This document shows, piece by piece, positions 8,160-16,255 of a DNA stretch of 54,492 nucleotides; position 1 is the stretch's first letter; each line of letters opens with the position of its first letter. A program made the translations under genes and the position numbers. The DNA is from an uncultured Clostridia bacterium (GTDB taxonomy: Bacteria; Bacillota; Clostridia; TANB77; CAG-508). The stretch is taken from NCBI GenBank assembly GCA_948468225.1, contig CAOKHH010000008.1, forward strand, positions 1 through 54,492, given 5' to 3'. The notes beneath the pieces are model-generated. The model was not told the DNA's origin. It saw only the letters and a list, made by a program, of their open reading frames with translations, and made no database searches.

Positions 8160-8190
8160 TTAAAATAGAGCGCTAATGGCGCCCTATTTT
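8160..8190 (-). terminator. Terminator of BI-1 gene
   Basis: AAAATAGGGCGC, loop catta, GCGCTCTATTTT on the minus strand, three bases after the stop codon. The stem has one mismatch and the T-run is built into the arm. Confidence 0.7.
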
Positions 8191-8192
8191 TA

Positions 8193-8841
8193 CTAATCTC
8201 TGCTTTTTCCAAATATTGATAATATTCTTATAAATATATTTATGAAGTCTAAATATAGTTCCATTGCACCATATATATGAAGTTTGCTTTGGTCTAAGTC
8301 TGGCTCATCTTGTAATTGTTTAATTTTATTCATATCGTATACTGTTAATCCAAAGAACACAAATAAAATTACCCAATCTAGTATTATATCTATTACTTCA
8401 TTTCCTAAAAATAAATTTATCAAACTTACAATTAAACCAATTATCAAAGTTGCATATAATACAGTTCTCCAATTGCTAATGTCTTTATTAGTTTTATAAC
8501 CATATAAAGCTAATACTCCAAATAGTCCTGCCGTTGCAAGAAAAGCATATGCTATTGATGAAATTTCAAATACTGCAAATATTACAGATAAAGATAATCC
8601 GTTAATCATTGAATATACAAAGTATAATATTCCGAACTATCACTGGTGGCAATTTTCTAAATAAAAATGTGAACAATAATACTACAACTATCTCTGCAAT
8701 TAAAATTATAGGCCAACCTTCACTAGTTATTATATCTCCTAATAAATCTGTTGAATATGTGTACCACGCAACTATTGCTGTCCCTAATAATCCAAGGAAC
8801 ATCCAAAAGAAAGTTTTTGTTATAAGATTATTTTCTTTCAT
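8193..8841 (-). CDS. Bax inhibitor-1 family membrane protein, split by +1 shift at CGG
   Basis: Integral membrane protein of the Bax inhibitor-1/YccA family, generally seven hydrophobic helices and linked to calcium leak or membrane-protein quality control. Frame 0 from 8841 gives the first helices (TKTFFWMFLGLLGTAIVAW, WPIILIAEIVVVLLFTFLF, KLPPVIV) up to codon 70, an in-frame CGG. Skipping its C reads GTT GGA ATA TTA TAC, giving VGILYFVYSMINGLSLS and the remaining helices, ending with ALELYLDF-type FINIFIRILSIFGKSRD. The shifted product is about 215 residues, the usual size. Without the shift it stops after 79 residues. The gene has its own terminator and faces a divergent membrane gene at 9001. 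Confidence 0.87.
8632..8634 (-). other. Candidate +1 recoding site, BI-1 codon 70 (CGG)
   Basis: Context ATA GTT CGG AAT in frame 0; dropping C gives ATA GTT GGA ATA = IVGI inside a transmembrane helix. Confidence 0.7.
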
Positions 8842-9000
8842 AATTTTCCTCCTTAAATTTTAATATAATTATTATATAATATATGATATAAATAATCAAT
8901 ATAAGTTATTTACTTTTGTTTTATTTTTTGATATTATAAATGTTGTTAATTAAAAGAGCACAAGTACATTATACGAATTGAATTTTATGGGGGAAATTTA

Positions 9001-9573
9001 ATGGAAGGAATTTACAAAAATAGAAATAAGAAAAATAGATTATCTAAATTTGAGAGTTATTTATTATATTTTTTTATATATGCTTTTTTAGGTTGGATTG
9101 GTGAAACTTTATTTGCTATTTATAACAATGGTCATTTTGTAAAAAGAGGTTTCCTTTTTGGGCCAATTTGTCCTATCTATGGATATGGAGCACTTATTTT
9201 ACTAATATTCCTTAGAAGATATCAAAAAAGTTCTATAAAATTATTCTTTGTTTCAGCTGTTATATTTTCTGCATTAGAGTATTTCGTTAGTTTTGCTATG
9301 GAAGGAGCTTTCATGGCTCATTGGTGGGATTATACAAATAGTTTCTTTAATCTAAATGGTAGAATATCTATTGCATACTCTTTTGTTTGGGGAATTGCTG
9401 CAATTTTATTTATAAATCATTTACATCCTTTTGTTAAAAAGAATCTAAATAAAAGAATTATTAAGAACATCCCTGTTTTAATACAATCACTTATTGTAAA
9501 AATTATATTTTCTATATATGCTCTTGACACAGTTTTATCTTGGATTGCACATATACCAACAAAACCAATATAA
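9001..9573 (+). CDS. CmpB-like putative ABC-transporter type IV membrane protein
   Basis: A 190-residue multi-pass membrane protein of the family annotated as putative ABC-transporter type IV (CmpB-like, PF06541). Signature parts: YLLYFFIYAFLGWIGETLFA, FVKRGFLFGPICPIYGYGA, and ALEYFVSFAMEGAFMAHWWDY, followed by two more hydrophobic helices. The family's function is not established. It is the only plus-strand gene among its neighbours, divergent from BI-1 with a 160-base AT-rich gap between them, and starts after GGGGGAAATTTA. Its 3' end meets the O-methyltransferase gene in a convergent arrangement with a shared hairpin. AT-rich codon use matches the host. Confidence 0.85.
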   Translation: MEGIYKNRNKKNRLSKFESYLLYFFIYAFLGWIGETLFAIYNNGHFVKRGFLFGPICPIYGYGALILLIFLRRYQKSSIKLFFVSAVIFSALEYFVSFAMEGAFMAHWWDYTNSFFNLNGRISIAYSFVWGIAAILFINHLHPFVKKNLNKRIIKNIPVLIQSLIVKIIFSIYALDTVLSWIAHIPTKPI

Positions 9574-9585
9574 AATAATATGTAC

Positions 9586-9620
9586 TAAAAAAACAAATAA
9601 TACTAATATTTGTTTAATTT
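9586..9620. terminator. Bidirectional terminator between 9573 and 9626
   Basis: A-run, AACAAATA, loop, TATTTGTT, then TAATTTT. An 8-bp stem serving the two convergent genes. Confidence 0.6.
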
Positions 9621-9625
9621 TAAAA

Positions 9626-10213
9626 TTATTTTATTTTGCTTATTGCTAGTCCATCCCCCACTTCTAAAATTTCAGTTTCTATATTTTCATTTTCAGTTAT
9701 TTCTTTTATATATTCTCTTAAATTTCTTACGGCAGTACGCTGTTTATGTTTGTTATAATCTCCCATTACATAGCCTTTATATAAAACATTATCTGCTATA
9801 ATTATTCCATTTTTATTTATCATTCTCATTGCTTCTTTTAAGAAAAATGGATATTTACCTTTTGCAGCATCAATAAACACTATATCATATGTTTCATTTA
9901 AAGTTGGTAATATCTCTACTGCATCGCCTTCATAAATATTTATTTTGCCCTCTACTTCAGTTAATTTAATGTTTTCTCTTGCTTGTTTTACTCTATCTAA
10001 ATCTCTTTCTATTGTATCTATTTTTCCATTTTCACTTAAAAACTCACTAAAACATATTGCAGAATATCCTACCGCAGTACCAATTTCTAATATTTTATTT
10101 GGTTTTCTTTCTTCTAATATTCTTTGTATTACTTCTAAGGTATCATCCATTATAATTGGAATGTGTTCCTCTAATGCTTTTTCCTTTATTTTTTGTAGCT
10201 CGATTTTGTTCAT
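9626..10213 (-). CDS. SAM-dependent O-methyltransferase (TrmR/YrrM-like)
   Basis: Class I methyltransferase of the O-methyltransferase family 3 (COG4122). The 195-residue product has the SAM-binding glycine motif KILEIGTAVGYSA near residue 40-52, acidic ribose-binding TIERD near 72, and DIVFIDAAKGKYPFFL near 112-127 with the metal-binding aspartates typical of this family. The best-known Firmicutes member, TrmR (YrrM), methylates 5-hydroxyuridine at the tRNA wobble position; catechol-type O-methyltransferases share the fold, so the substrate is inferred only. The ribosome site is AAGGAGAAAATAA before ATG. Downstream of typA across two repeat elements. Confidence 0.88.
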   Translation of the reverse strand: MNKIELQKIKEKALEEHIPIIMDDTLEVIQRILEERKPNKILEIGTAVGYSAICFSEFLSENGKIDTIERDLDRVKQARENIKLTEVEGKINIYEGDAVEILPTLNETYDIVFIDAAKGKYPFFLKEAMRMINKNGIIIADNVLYKGYVMGDYNKHKQRTAVRNLREYIKEITENENIETEILEVGDGLAISKIK

Positions 10214-10250
10214 TTATTTTCTCCTTATTCTTGGGTATTCCTTCGAAGGG

Positions 10251-10277
10251 CGGGTCGTCGGGGACTCCGACCTCTAC
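10251..10277. repeat. Palindromic repeat (GGTCGTCGGGGAC subfamily)
   Basis: CGGGTCGTCGGGGACTCCGA then CCTCTACA and the GTGTTTGCAATATA flank. Same subfamily as the copies at 20320 and 26620. Confidence 0.8.
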
Positions 10278-10302
10278 AGTGTTTGCAATATACTTTTAAA
10301 TA

Positions 10303-10328
10303 TAGGGCGCTTTTCATGCGCCCTACAA
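10303..10328. repeat. Palindromic repeat ending GCGCCCTACA
   Basis: GGGCGC, loop ttttcat, GCGCCC, TACA; same orientation as the copy 25 bases away. Confidence 0.75.
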
Positions 10329-10365
10329 TTATTCATTACTAACTATTCGTTCTTCACTATTCACT

Positions 10366-10383
10366 GTTGCACGAATGTGCAAC
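10366..10383. terminator. Hairpin after typA
   Basis: GTTGCAC, loop gaat, GTGCAAC: a 7-bp hairpin five bases past the typA stop codon, without a good T-run. It may mark the transcript end or be another small repeat. Confidence 0.4.
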
Positions 10384-10388
10384 ACCTA

Positions 10389-12197
10389 TTATCTTCTTGC
10401 CATTCTTTCTCTTGTTTTTGTATCTAATATTTTCTTTCTTAATCTAATATTTTTTGGTGTTACTTCAACTAATTCATCATCATTTATAAATTCTATTGCT
10501 TTTTCTAATGAGAATTGTAATGGTGGTACTAAACGTAGTGCATCATCTGATCCTGAAGCTCTTGTGTTTGTTAAGTGCTTTTCTTTACATACATTTATTG
10601 CTAAATCTTCTGATCTTGAATTTAATCCAACTATCATACCTTCATAAACATCTACACCAGGTCCTATCAATAATTCACCTTTGTCTTGCGCATTATATAA
10701 ACCATATGTTACAGATGTTCCTTTTTCAAATGCAACTATTGTTCCTCTTGTTCTTGAAGATATCTCGCCTTTAAATTCTTCATATCCATCAAACACACTA
10801 TTCATAGTTCCATTACCTTTTGTATCTGTCATAAATTCTGTTCTATAACCAATTAGTCCTCTTGCTGGAATTCTAAATTCTACCTTTGTATGTCCGTCTC
10901 CAGTAGGCTCCATGTTAAGCATTTCGCCTTTTCTCTTTCCTAATTTCTCAATTACATTTCCTAGGAATTCTTCTGGAACACTTACAACTAATCTTTCCAT
11001 TGGCTCTAATTTTTTTCCATCTTCTTCTTTAAATATAACCTTTGGTCTAGATACCAATAATTCAAATCCTTCTCTTCTCATTGTTTCTATCAATACAGAT
11101 AAATGTAATTCTCCACGACCTGAAACTTCAAAGCTCTCTGCTCTATCTGTTTCTTTTACTCTTAAACTAACATTTCTATCTAATTCTTTAAATAATCTAT
11201 CTCTTAAATGTCTTGATGTAACAAATTGCCCTTCTTGTCCTGCAAAAGGTCCATCATTTACACTAAATGTCATTGATACTGTAGGTTCATCTATATCTAC
11301 GAAATCTATTTTTTCTGGATTATTTATGTCGCAAATTGTATCTCCTATGTTTATGTCTGGAACGCCTGCAAGTTCTACTATATCTCCTGCTTTTGCCTCT
11401 TCAACTTCTACTTTTTTTAGCCCAACATAAGTATATAATTTTGTTATTTTTGAATTTTCTGTTTTGTCTTTTTTACATACTGCTATTGACATTCCATTTT
11501 GTATTATTCCTCTTTCAATTCTTCCAACCGCAATTCTTCCAACATATTCATCATAATCTATATTTGATACTAACATTTGCATTGGTCCATCTTGGTCACA
11601 CTTTGGTGGCTCTATTGTACTTACTATTGTTTCAAATAAACATTTTAAATCTACTGCTTCATCTTCTAAATTTAATTTTGCAACACCTTGCTTTCCTGAA
11701 GCATATACAACAGGGAAATCTAATTGATCATCGTTTGCACCCAATTCTATAAATAACTCTAGAACTTCATCTATTACTTTTAAAGGTCTTGCACCTGGTC
11801 TATCTATTTTATTTATTACAACTATTGGTTTTAAATTTAAGCCTAAGGATTTCTTCAATACTTCTCTTGTTTGAGGCATTGCTCCTTCAAAAGCATCAAC
11901 TAATAGTACAACACCATCAACCATTTTTAATACTCTTTCTACTTCTCCCCCAAAATCAGCATGTCCTGGTGTATCTACTATATTTATTTTTATATCTCCA
12001 TACATTACAGATGTATTTTTGGCAAGTATTGTAATTCCTCTTTCTCTTTCTAAGTCGTTTGAGTCCATTACTCTTTCTTCTACTTGTTCGTTTTCTCTAA
12101 ATGTTCCGCTTTGTCTTAATAAAGCATCTACTAATGTGGTTTTTCCGTGGTCAACGTGTGCTATTATTGCTACATTTCTAATATTTTTGTTATTCAT
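10389..12197 (-). CDS. typA: Ribosome-associated GTPase TypA/BipA
   Basis: Translational GTPase related to EF-G that helps 50S assembly and stress adaptation. The 602-residue length is standard. G1 is HVDHGKTTLVDALLRQ near residue 14-29, switch I contains ERERGITILAKN, G3 is DTPGHADFGGEVER, G4 is NKIDRPGARP. Domains II-III follow, then the BipA-specific C-terminus with GRGELHLSVLIETMRREGFE and PARGLIGYRTEFMTDTKGNG. It is preceded by its own promoter inside the plsC 3' end, and the mRNA would begin with a stable hairpin. The start has a modest AAAAGGGGTAAAAG ribosome site. Confidence 0.97.
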   Translation of the reverse strand: MNNKNIRNVAIIAHVDHGKTTLVDALLRQSGTFRENEQVEERVMDSNDLERERGITILAKNTSVMYGDIKINIVDTPGHADFGGEVERVLKMVDGVVLLVDAFEGAMPQTREVLKKSLGLNLKPIVVINKIDRPGARPLKVIDEVLELFIELGANDDQLDFPVVYASGKQGVAKLNLEDEAVDLKCLFETIVSTIEPPKCDQDGPMQMLVSNIDYDEYVGRIAVGRIERGIIQNGMSIAVCKKDKTENSKITKLYTYVGLKKVEVEEAKAGDIVELAGVPDINIGDTICDINNPEKIDFVDIDEPTVSMTFSVNDGPFAGQEGQFVTSRHLRDRLFKELDRNVSLRVKETDRAESFEVSGRGELHLSVLIETMRREGFELLVSRPKVIFKEEDGKKLEPMERLVVSVPEEFLGNVIEKLGKRKGEMLNMEPTGDGHTKVEFRIPARGLIGYRTEFMTDTKGNGTMNSVFDGYEEFKGEISSRTRGTIVAFEKGTSVTYGLYNAQDKGELLIGPGVDVYEGMIVGLNSRSEDLAINVCKEKHLTNTRASGSDDALRLVPPLQFSLEKAIEFINDDELVEVTPKNIRLRKKILDTKTRERMARR

Positions 12198-12214
12198 ATT
12201 CTTTTACCCCTTTT

Positions 12215-12240
12215 TGGATGAGCTTTTGCTCGCCCCTACG
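12215..12240. repeat. Palindromic repeat in typA leader
   Basis: GGATGAGCTTTTGCTCGCCC then CTACG. It lies in the typA 5' leader, between the first hairpin and the start codon. Confidence 0.7.
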
Positions 12241-12250
12241 TTTCTAATGT

Positions 12251-12280
12251 TTAATGATGAGGGGTTGCCCTCATCATTAA
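12251..12280 (-). promoter_or_regulatory. 5'-terminal hairpin of typA mRNA
   Basis: TTAATGATGAGGG, 4-base loop, CCCTCATCATTAA: a perfect 13-bp stem starting only about six bases after the predicted transcription start. Such 5' hairpins commonly protect mRNA from 5'-end-dependent decay. It lacks a T-run, so it is not a simple terminator. Confidence 0.65.
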
Positions 12281-12292
12281 CAGCAATTATAT

Positions 12293-12321
12293 ATTATATA
12301 TCAAATACATTATTTTGTCAA
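12293..12321 (-). promoter_or_regulatory. Promoter of typA, overlapping plsC end
   Basis: TTGACA, 17-bp spacer, TATAAT on the minus strand. The -35 and part of the spacer lie in the last codons of plsC. Confidence 0.85.
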
Positions 12322-12888
12322 ACTAATTATTGTATTCATTAGTTCATCCGTTAACTTATCTATTTCTTCTTTATCTTGTTGATTTATTTTACTTTTATCA
12401 TAATATATTGGCTCTCCATAAGTCATTGTAACTTTTCTAAATAATTTGTAATCTCCCTTTATTCCTGCTGGTACTATTGGTGCTCCTGATTTGATTGCCA
12501 TAAGTACTGCCCCATTTTTTACTTTTTCTCCTTTAGCCATTCCATTTCTTGTTCCTTCTGGAAATACTCCTAATATCTCTCCATTTTTTAGGATTTTTAA
12601 AGATTGTTTAACTGCTTCTATATCTTTTCCATCTCTTTCAACTAAAAAAGCTCCAAACGTTTTACAAAGCCAACCCATTATCGGATTTTTTAACAAATCT
12701 TTTTTTGCTATCATATTTACATGTCTTTTATTAAATGCAACCAACATTGGTGGATCGAAATAACTTTTATGATTTGAACAAATTATACAAGCCCCTTCTT
12801 TTGGGATGTTTTCTTTTCCTATCATTTTTATTCTAAAAGATATTTTCATAAACCATCTAACAACTGCTTTAACTATTTTTCTTTTCAT
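12310..12888 (-). CDS. plsC: 1-acyl-sn-glycerol-3-phosphate acyltransferase
   Basis: Membrane-bound acyltransferase that makes phosphatidic acid from lysophosphatidic acid. The 192-residue protein has the catalytic HX4D motif in CSNHKSYFDPPML near residue 38, a second motif around FLVERDGKD, FPEGTRNGMAKGE near 115, and VPAGIKGDY near 145. The N-terminus (VKAVVRWFMKISFRIKMIG) is an amphipathic membrane-attaching helix. It lies just downstream of cmk, a pairing common in Clostridia, so it probably shares the cmk transcript. The last codons carry the typA promoter. No odd features. Confidence 0.93.
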   Translation of the reverse strand: MKRKIVKAVVRWFMKISFRIKMIGKENIPKEGACIICSNHKSYFDPPMLVAFNKRHVNMIAKKDLLKNPIMGWLCKTFGAFLVERDGKDIEAVKQSLKILKNGEILGVFPEGTRNGMAKGEKVKNGAVLMAIKSGAPIVPAGIKGDYKLFRKVTMTYGEPIYYDKSKINQQDKEEIDKLTDELMNTIISLTK

Positions 12889-12903
12889 AATAAATCCTTT
12901 CTA

Positions 12904-12931
12904 CGGAACGACGAGGGCGTCGTTCCCTACA
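12904..12931. repeat. Palindromic repeat supplying cmk stop codon
   Basis: CGGAACGACGAGGGCGTCGT then TCCCTACA. The TAG stop of cmk is inside its TGTAGGG end on the minus strand. Confidence 0.78.
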
Positions 12932-13601
12932 TGTTTTTCATTTTTTCTTCTATTATTTTTGATAATTTTTCTACTGATTGTTCAATTTCAAAACCTGTTG
13001 TGTCTACAACAATGCTGTTCTTTGCAATTTCTAATGAACCTATTTCTTTGTGCATATCGTTTTCATCACGTAATTTTATATTTTCTAAAACCTCTTCATA
13101 AGACATATTGATGCCTTTTTGTTGATTTTCTTCATATCTTCTTCTTGCTCTTTCTTCTAATGAGGCTTTTAGGTATATTTTTATATCTGCATTAGGAAAT
13201 ACATATGTACAAATATCTCTTCCCTCCATTATTACATTTTTACCTTCCGCTAATTTCCTTTGTAACTTCACCATAATTAAACGAACTTCTTTTATTGAAG
13301 ACACTTGAGAAACAATAGCTGTAACTTCTTTTGATCTTATATCTTTTGTTATATCTTTCCCATTTAGAAAAACTTTGTCTACATTTTCCTCATTTTCTAT
13401 TTGTATATCAATATTTTTTGCAAGTTCAATTATTTTTTCTTTTTCATCTAGTTTAATATTATTATCTAATACAGCTTTAGCAACTGCTCTATATGTTATT
13501 CCTGTATCTATATGTATTAAATTAAATTTCTTTGCTAGTATTTTGGTCATTGTTCCTTTTCCGCTTCCTGCTGGTCCATCTATTCCTATAATAAAAGACA
13601 T
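12927..13601 (-). CDS. cmk: Cytidylate kinase
   Basis: Phosphorylates CMP and dCMP for nucleic-acid and lipid precursor synthesis. The 224-residue protein starts MSFIIGIDGPAGSGKGTMTK, with the Walker A loop GPAGSGKGT, then IDTGITYRAVA, the CMP-binding EGRDICTYVFPNADIKIYL near 125-145 and the lid RARRRYEENQQKG. The start was chosen at 13601 because AAAGGAGA lies eight bases upstream; an ATG nine codons earlier lacks a site. The final TAG comes from an adjacent repeat element. In the same direction as plsC, 38 bases downstream. Confidence 0.95.
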   Translation of the reverse strand: MSFIIGIDGPAGSGKGTMTKILAKKFNLIHIDTGITYRAVAKAVLDNNIKLDEKEKIIELAKNIDIQIENEENVDKVFLNGKDITKDIRSKEVTAIVSQVSSIKEVRLIMVKLQRKLAEGKNVIMEGRDICTYVFPNADIKIYLKASLEERARRRYEENQQKGINMSYEEVLENIKLRDENDMHKEIGSLEIAKNSIVVDTTGFEIEQSVEKLSKIIEEKMKNM

Positions 13602-13664
13602 ATATATCTCTCCTTTTTTCGTTTGCAATTATATCATATAAATATTAAAAAGTATAGAAAACAT

Positions 13665-13701
13665 AAAAAAATTGTCCCAACAAATTACTTTGCTAGGACA
13701 A
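13665..13701 (-). terminator. Terminator of the Cys-rich gene
   Basis: TTGTCC-t-AGCAAA hairpin with TTTGTT-g-GGACAA, then seven T on the minus strand. A second small hairpin (CGCTG...CAGCG) overlaps the gene's last codons. Confidence 0.85.
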
Positions 13702-13715
13702 CGCGCTGAAAATTA

Positions 13716-14060
13716 TCAGCGATTTAAGGAGCAGGTTTTGTCGCACCCTTGACAATTTTCCCTGCTAGGCTTTAACAAAGGATACAATGGACAGTCTTTG
13801 GGTCTTAAAGCATGACACTTTAATGTACATCCATCGCACTTTTCAGCACTAGGTTTTTCCCATCCTGCAAGCGGGCACTCTCCAGGAACTCCCTGTGATG
13901 ACCGTTCTCTGATTTGCCGTTGTTCTTTGCGAGCCTGTTTTGTTCGCCAATCATCTTTTGCTTCCCATGAAGCGTAGTACTGCTTCTTTGCCTGTTTTGC
14001 CTTATTAGCCGGAGAATTTGCCTTTTCCTGTTTCCGTTGAGCTCTTTTCTTCTTCGACAT
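13716..14060 (-). CDS. Lys/Arg-rich, Cys-rich small protein, higher-GC unit
   Basis: Unknown 114-residue protein. Residues 1-55 are strongly basic and helical (MSKKKRAQRKQEKANSPANK, then KQARKEQRQIRERSSQG), which suggests binding to nucleic acid. Residues 60-114 hold two cysteine clusters, CPLAGWEKPSAEKCDGCTLK with CHALRPKDCPLYP, and ENCQGCDKTCSLNR, each a plausible metal or Fe-S site. It is a closed unit with its own TTGCAA-17-TATAAT promoter, an AAGGAGG site and a strong terminator, placed between cmk and clpX. Codon use is richer in G+C than the neighbours and includes three in-frame CGG arginine codons, unlike any flanking core gene. Probably transferred. Confidence 0.72.
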   Translation of the reverse strand: MSKKKRAQRKQEKANSPANKAKQAKKQYYASWEAKDDWRTKQARKEQRQIRERSSQGVPGECPLAGWEKPSAEKCDGCTLKCHALRPKDCPLYPLLKPSRENCQGCDKTCSLNR

Positions 14061-14093
14061 ATGATTCAGCCTCCTTATGAAATTTATGTTAAC

Positions 14094-14122
14094 ATTATAT
14101 CACAAGATTTCTTCTTTTGCAA
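14094..14122 (-). promoter_or_regulatory. Promoter of the Cys-rich gene
   Basis: TTGCAA, 17-bp spacer, TATAAT on the minus strand, 34 bases before the start codon. Confidence 0.85.
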
Positions 14123-14156
14123 CACTACTCAGGCGACCAATAGTAGCACCCACAAT

Positions 14157-14191
14157 TAAAAAAATGGTCGCATGATACGCAACCATTTTCA
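14157..14191 (-). terminator. Terminator of tig-clpP-clpX
   Basis: AAATGGT-t-GCG, loop tatcat, GCG-ACCATTT, then T-run on the minus strand, directly downstream of clpX. Confidence 0.85.
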
Positions 14192-14197
14192 TATATT

Positions 14198-15514
14198 TTA
14201 TGCTGTTTTATCATCTTTCTTCTCTGTTGAAGATAGTTTCTTCTTTTTTATTGTGTCTTTTGGTTTTTTGTTTTCGTTTATTGTTAGTTTTGGTCCTTCT
14301 GTTCCTTCAACAGTTTCCCTTGTTATTGTACATTTTTCTATTTTGCTATTTCCTGGTATTTCGAACATTATATCTCTCATTGTGTCCTCAATTATTGATC
14401 TTAATCCTCTAGCTCCTGTATTTCTTTCTATTGCTTTTTCAACAATTAACTCTAATGCGCCTTGTTCAAATTCTAGTTCAACATCATCTAGTTCAAATAA
14501 TTTCTTATACTGCTTTATTAAAGCATTTTTTGGTTTTGTTACTATTTCTATTAAAGCATTTTTGTCTAATTCTTCTAATGTTGCTATTATTGGTAATCTA
14601 CCAATAAATTCTGGTATCATACCAAACTTTAATAAATCTTGTGGTAACATATCTGCAAGTATTTTATATTTATCTATATCTTTCTTGCTTTCTATTGAAG
14701 CACCAAATCCAATTGATTTTTTACCTGTTCTATTTTTTATTATAGTATCTAATCCTTCAAAAGCTCCACCACAAATAAATAAGATATTGCTAGTATTTAT
14801 TTGTAAGAAATCTTGATGTGGATGTTTTCTTCCTCCTTGTGGCGGAACTGATGCAACTGTTCCCTCTATTATTTTAAGTAATGCTTGTTGTACTCCCTCA
14901 CCACTAACATCTCTTGTTATTGATGGATTTTCAGATTTTCTTGATATTTTATCTATTTCATCTATATATATAATACCTTTTTCTGCTTTTTCTATATCAT
15001 TATCAGCTGCTTGAATAAGTTTTAGTAAAATGTTTTCAACATCTTCGCCAACATAACCTGCTTCTGTAAGTGTTGTTGCATCTGCAATAGCAAAAGGTAC
15101 ATTTAATATTCTTGCTAATGTTTTTGCAAGTTCTGTTTTTCCACAGCCTGTAGGTCCAATAAGTAATACATTGCTCTTTTGAATTTCAACATCATCTGAT
15201 ATAGCTTCTTCATTATTTATTCTTTTATAATGATTATATACAGCTACTGATAATGTTTTTTTAGCATTTTCTTGACCTATAACATATTCATCTAATATCT
15301 TTTTTATTTCTGCTGGTGTTGGTATTTTTTCCTTTTTCACATCTTCATACTCAACATCTTCAAAAGTTTCATTTTCTAATATGCTATTACATACTTCAAT
15401 ACATTCATCACATATATATACACTTGGTCCTGCAACTATTCTTTTAACTAATTCTTGACTTTTACCGCAAAAAGAACATCTTATACCTTGAGAAATTTCT
15501 TTTTTGTTTGCCAT
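14198..15514 (-). CDS. clpX: ATP-dependent protease ATPase subunit ClpX
   Basis: AAA+ unfoldase that feeds substrates to ClpP. The 438-residue protein begins with the C4 zinc-binding domain ([15 protein letters not shown], then CDECIEVC, residues 13-45), Walker [16 protein letters not shown] near 117, Walker [11 protein letters not shown], sensor/arginine-finger region [13 protein letters not shown] and the C-terminal small domain [14 protein letters not shown]. The ClpP-docking IGFGA loop is present. A Lys-rich tail follows. The start has a GAAAGGAATG ribosome site. Third gene of tig-clpP-clpX, a standard Firmicutes arrangement. All glycine codons after a C here are in normal frame. Confidence 0.97.
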   Translation of the reverse strand: MANKKEISQGIRCSFCGKSQELVKRIVAGPSVYICDECIEVCNSILENETFEDVEYEDVKKEKIPTPAEIKKILDEYVIGQENAKKTLSVAVYNHYKRINNEEAISDDVEIQKSNVLLIGPTGCGKTELAKTLARILNVPFAIADATTLTEAGYVGEDVENILLKLIQAADNDIEKAEKGIIYIDEIDKISRKSENPSITRDVSGEGVQQALLKIIEGTVASVPPQGGRKHPHQDFLQINTSNILFICGGAFEGLDTIIKNRTGKKSIGFGASIESKKDIDKYKILADMLPQDLLKFGMIPEFIGRLPIIATLEELDKNALIEIVTKPKNALIKQYKKLFELDDVELEFEQGALELIVEKAIERNTGARGLRSIIEDTMRDIMFEIPGNSKIEKCTITRETVEGTEGPKLTINENKKPKDTIKKKKLSSTEKKDDKTA

Positions 15515-15549
15515 TAAATTAACATTCCTTTCTTTATTTTTCTTTTGAA

Positions 15550-16152
15550 TTATGCTCTTTTGTCCATTATTCCATCAATTAGTCCATATTCTAGTGCTTG
15601 CTGTGCTGTCATAAAGTTATCTCTTTCTGTATCTTTTTCTATTTGTTCTAATGGTTTTCCTGTTCTTTCACTTAAAATCTTATTTAATTTTTCTCTAGTT
15701 CTTACCATATGCTCAGCGTGAATTTTTATTTCTGTTGTTTGACCTGTAATTCCTCCTCCACCGATTAGTGGTTGGTGTATCATTATTTCAGCGTTTGGTG
15801 TAGCAAATCTTTTTCCCTTTTCTCCTGCTGATAATAAAAATGCTCCCATACTAGCTGCCATACCTACACATATTGTAGATACTGGGCATTTTATATAATT
15901 CATTGTATCATATATTGCCATTCCATCTGTAATAGATCCACCTGGGCTATTTATATAAAAATGAATTTCTTTGTCTGGGTCTTCAGACTCTAAGAATAAC
16001 ATTTGTGCAACTACTAAACTAGCTGTTGCTTGATTTACATCTTCACTTAAGAATATAATTCTGTCCTTTAATAATCTAGAGAATATATCATAAGATCTTT
16101 CTCCTCTACTTGTTTGTTCAATTACATAAGGTACTAAACTATTGTTTATCAT
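15550..16152 (-). CDS. clpP: ATP-dependent protease proteolytic subunit ClpP
   Basis: Serine peptidase forming the two-ring proteolytic chamber of ClpXP and ClpCP. The 200-residue protein carries [14 protein letters not shown] with nucleophile S101, [10 protein letters not shown] with H126, and an aspartate near 175 in the [16 protein letters not shown] region. The N-terminal [19 protein letters not shown] is the axial loop region. AAAGGAGGAAAG ribosome site. Between tig and clpX; a repeat element lies in the tig-clpP gap, and no promoter was seen there, so the three genes are probably one transcript. Confidence 0.97.
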   Translation of the reverse strand: MINNSLVPYVIEQTSRGERSYDIFSRLLKDRIIFLSEDVNQATASLVVAQMLFLESEDPDKEIHFYINSPGGSITDGMAIYDTMNYIKCPVSTICVGMAASMGAFLLSAGEKGKRFATPNAEIMIHQPLIGGGGITGQTTEIKIHAEHMVRTREKLNKILSERTGKPLEQIEKDTERDNFMTAQQALEYGLIDGIMDKRA

Positions 16153-16190
16153 TGGTTCTTTCCTCCTTTTTAGGTATTCCTTTTGGGTAC

Positions 16191-16217
16191 GGGCGGCGTG
16201 ATTCGTCCGCCCCTACA
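16191..16217. repeat. Palindromic repeat between tig and clpP
   Basis: GGGCGGCGTGATTCGTCCGC then CCCTACA. A second, weaker GGGCA...CCCATACA motif ends at the tig stop codon (about 16230-16255). Confidence 0.72.
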
Positions 16218-16255
16218 ATTAATTATTCATTTGGTGTGAGCACGTTGCCCATACA

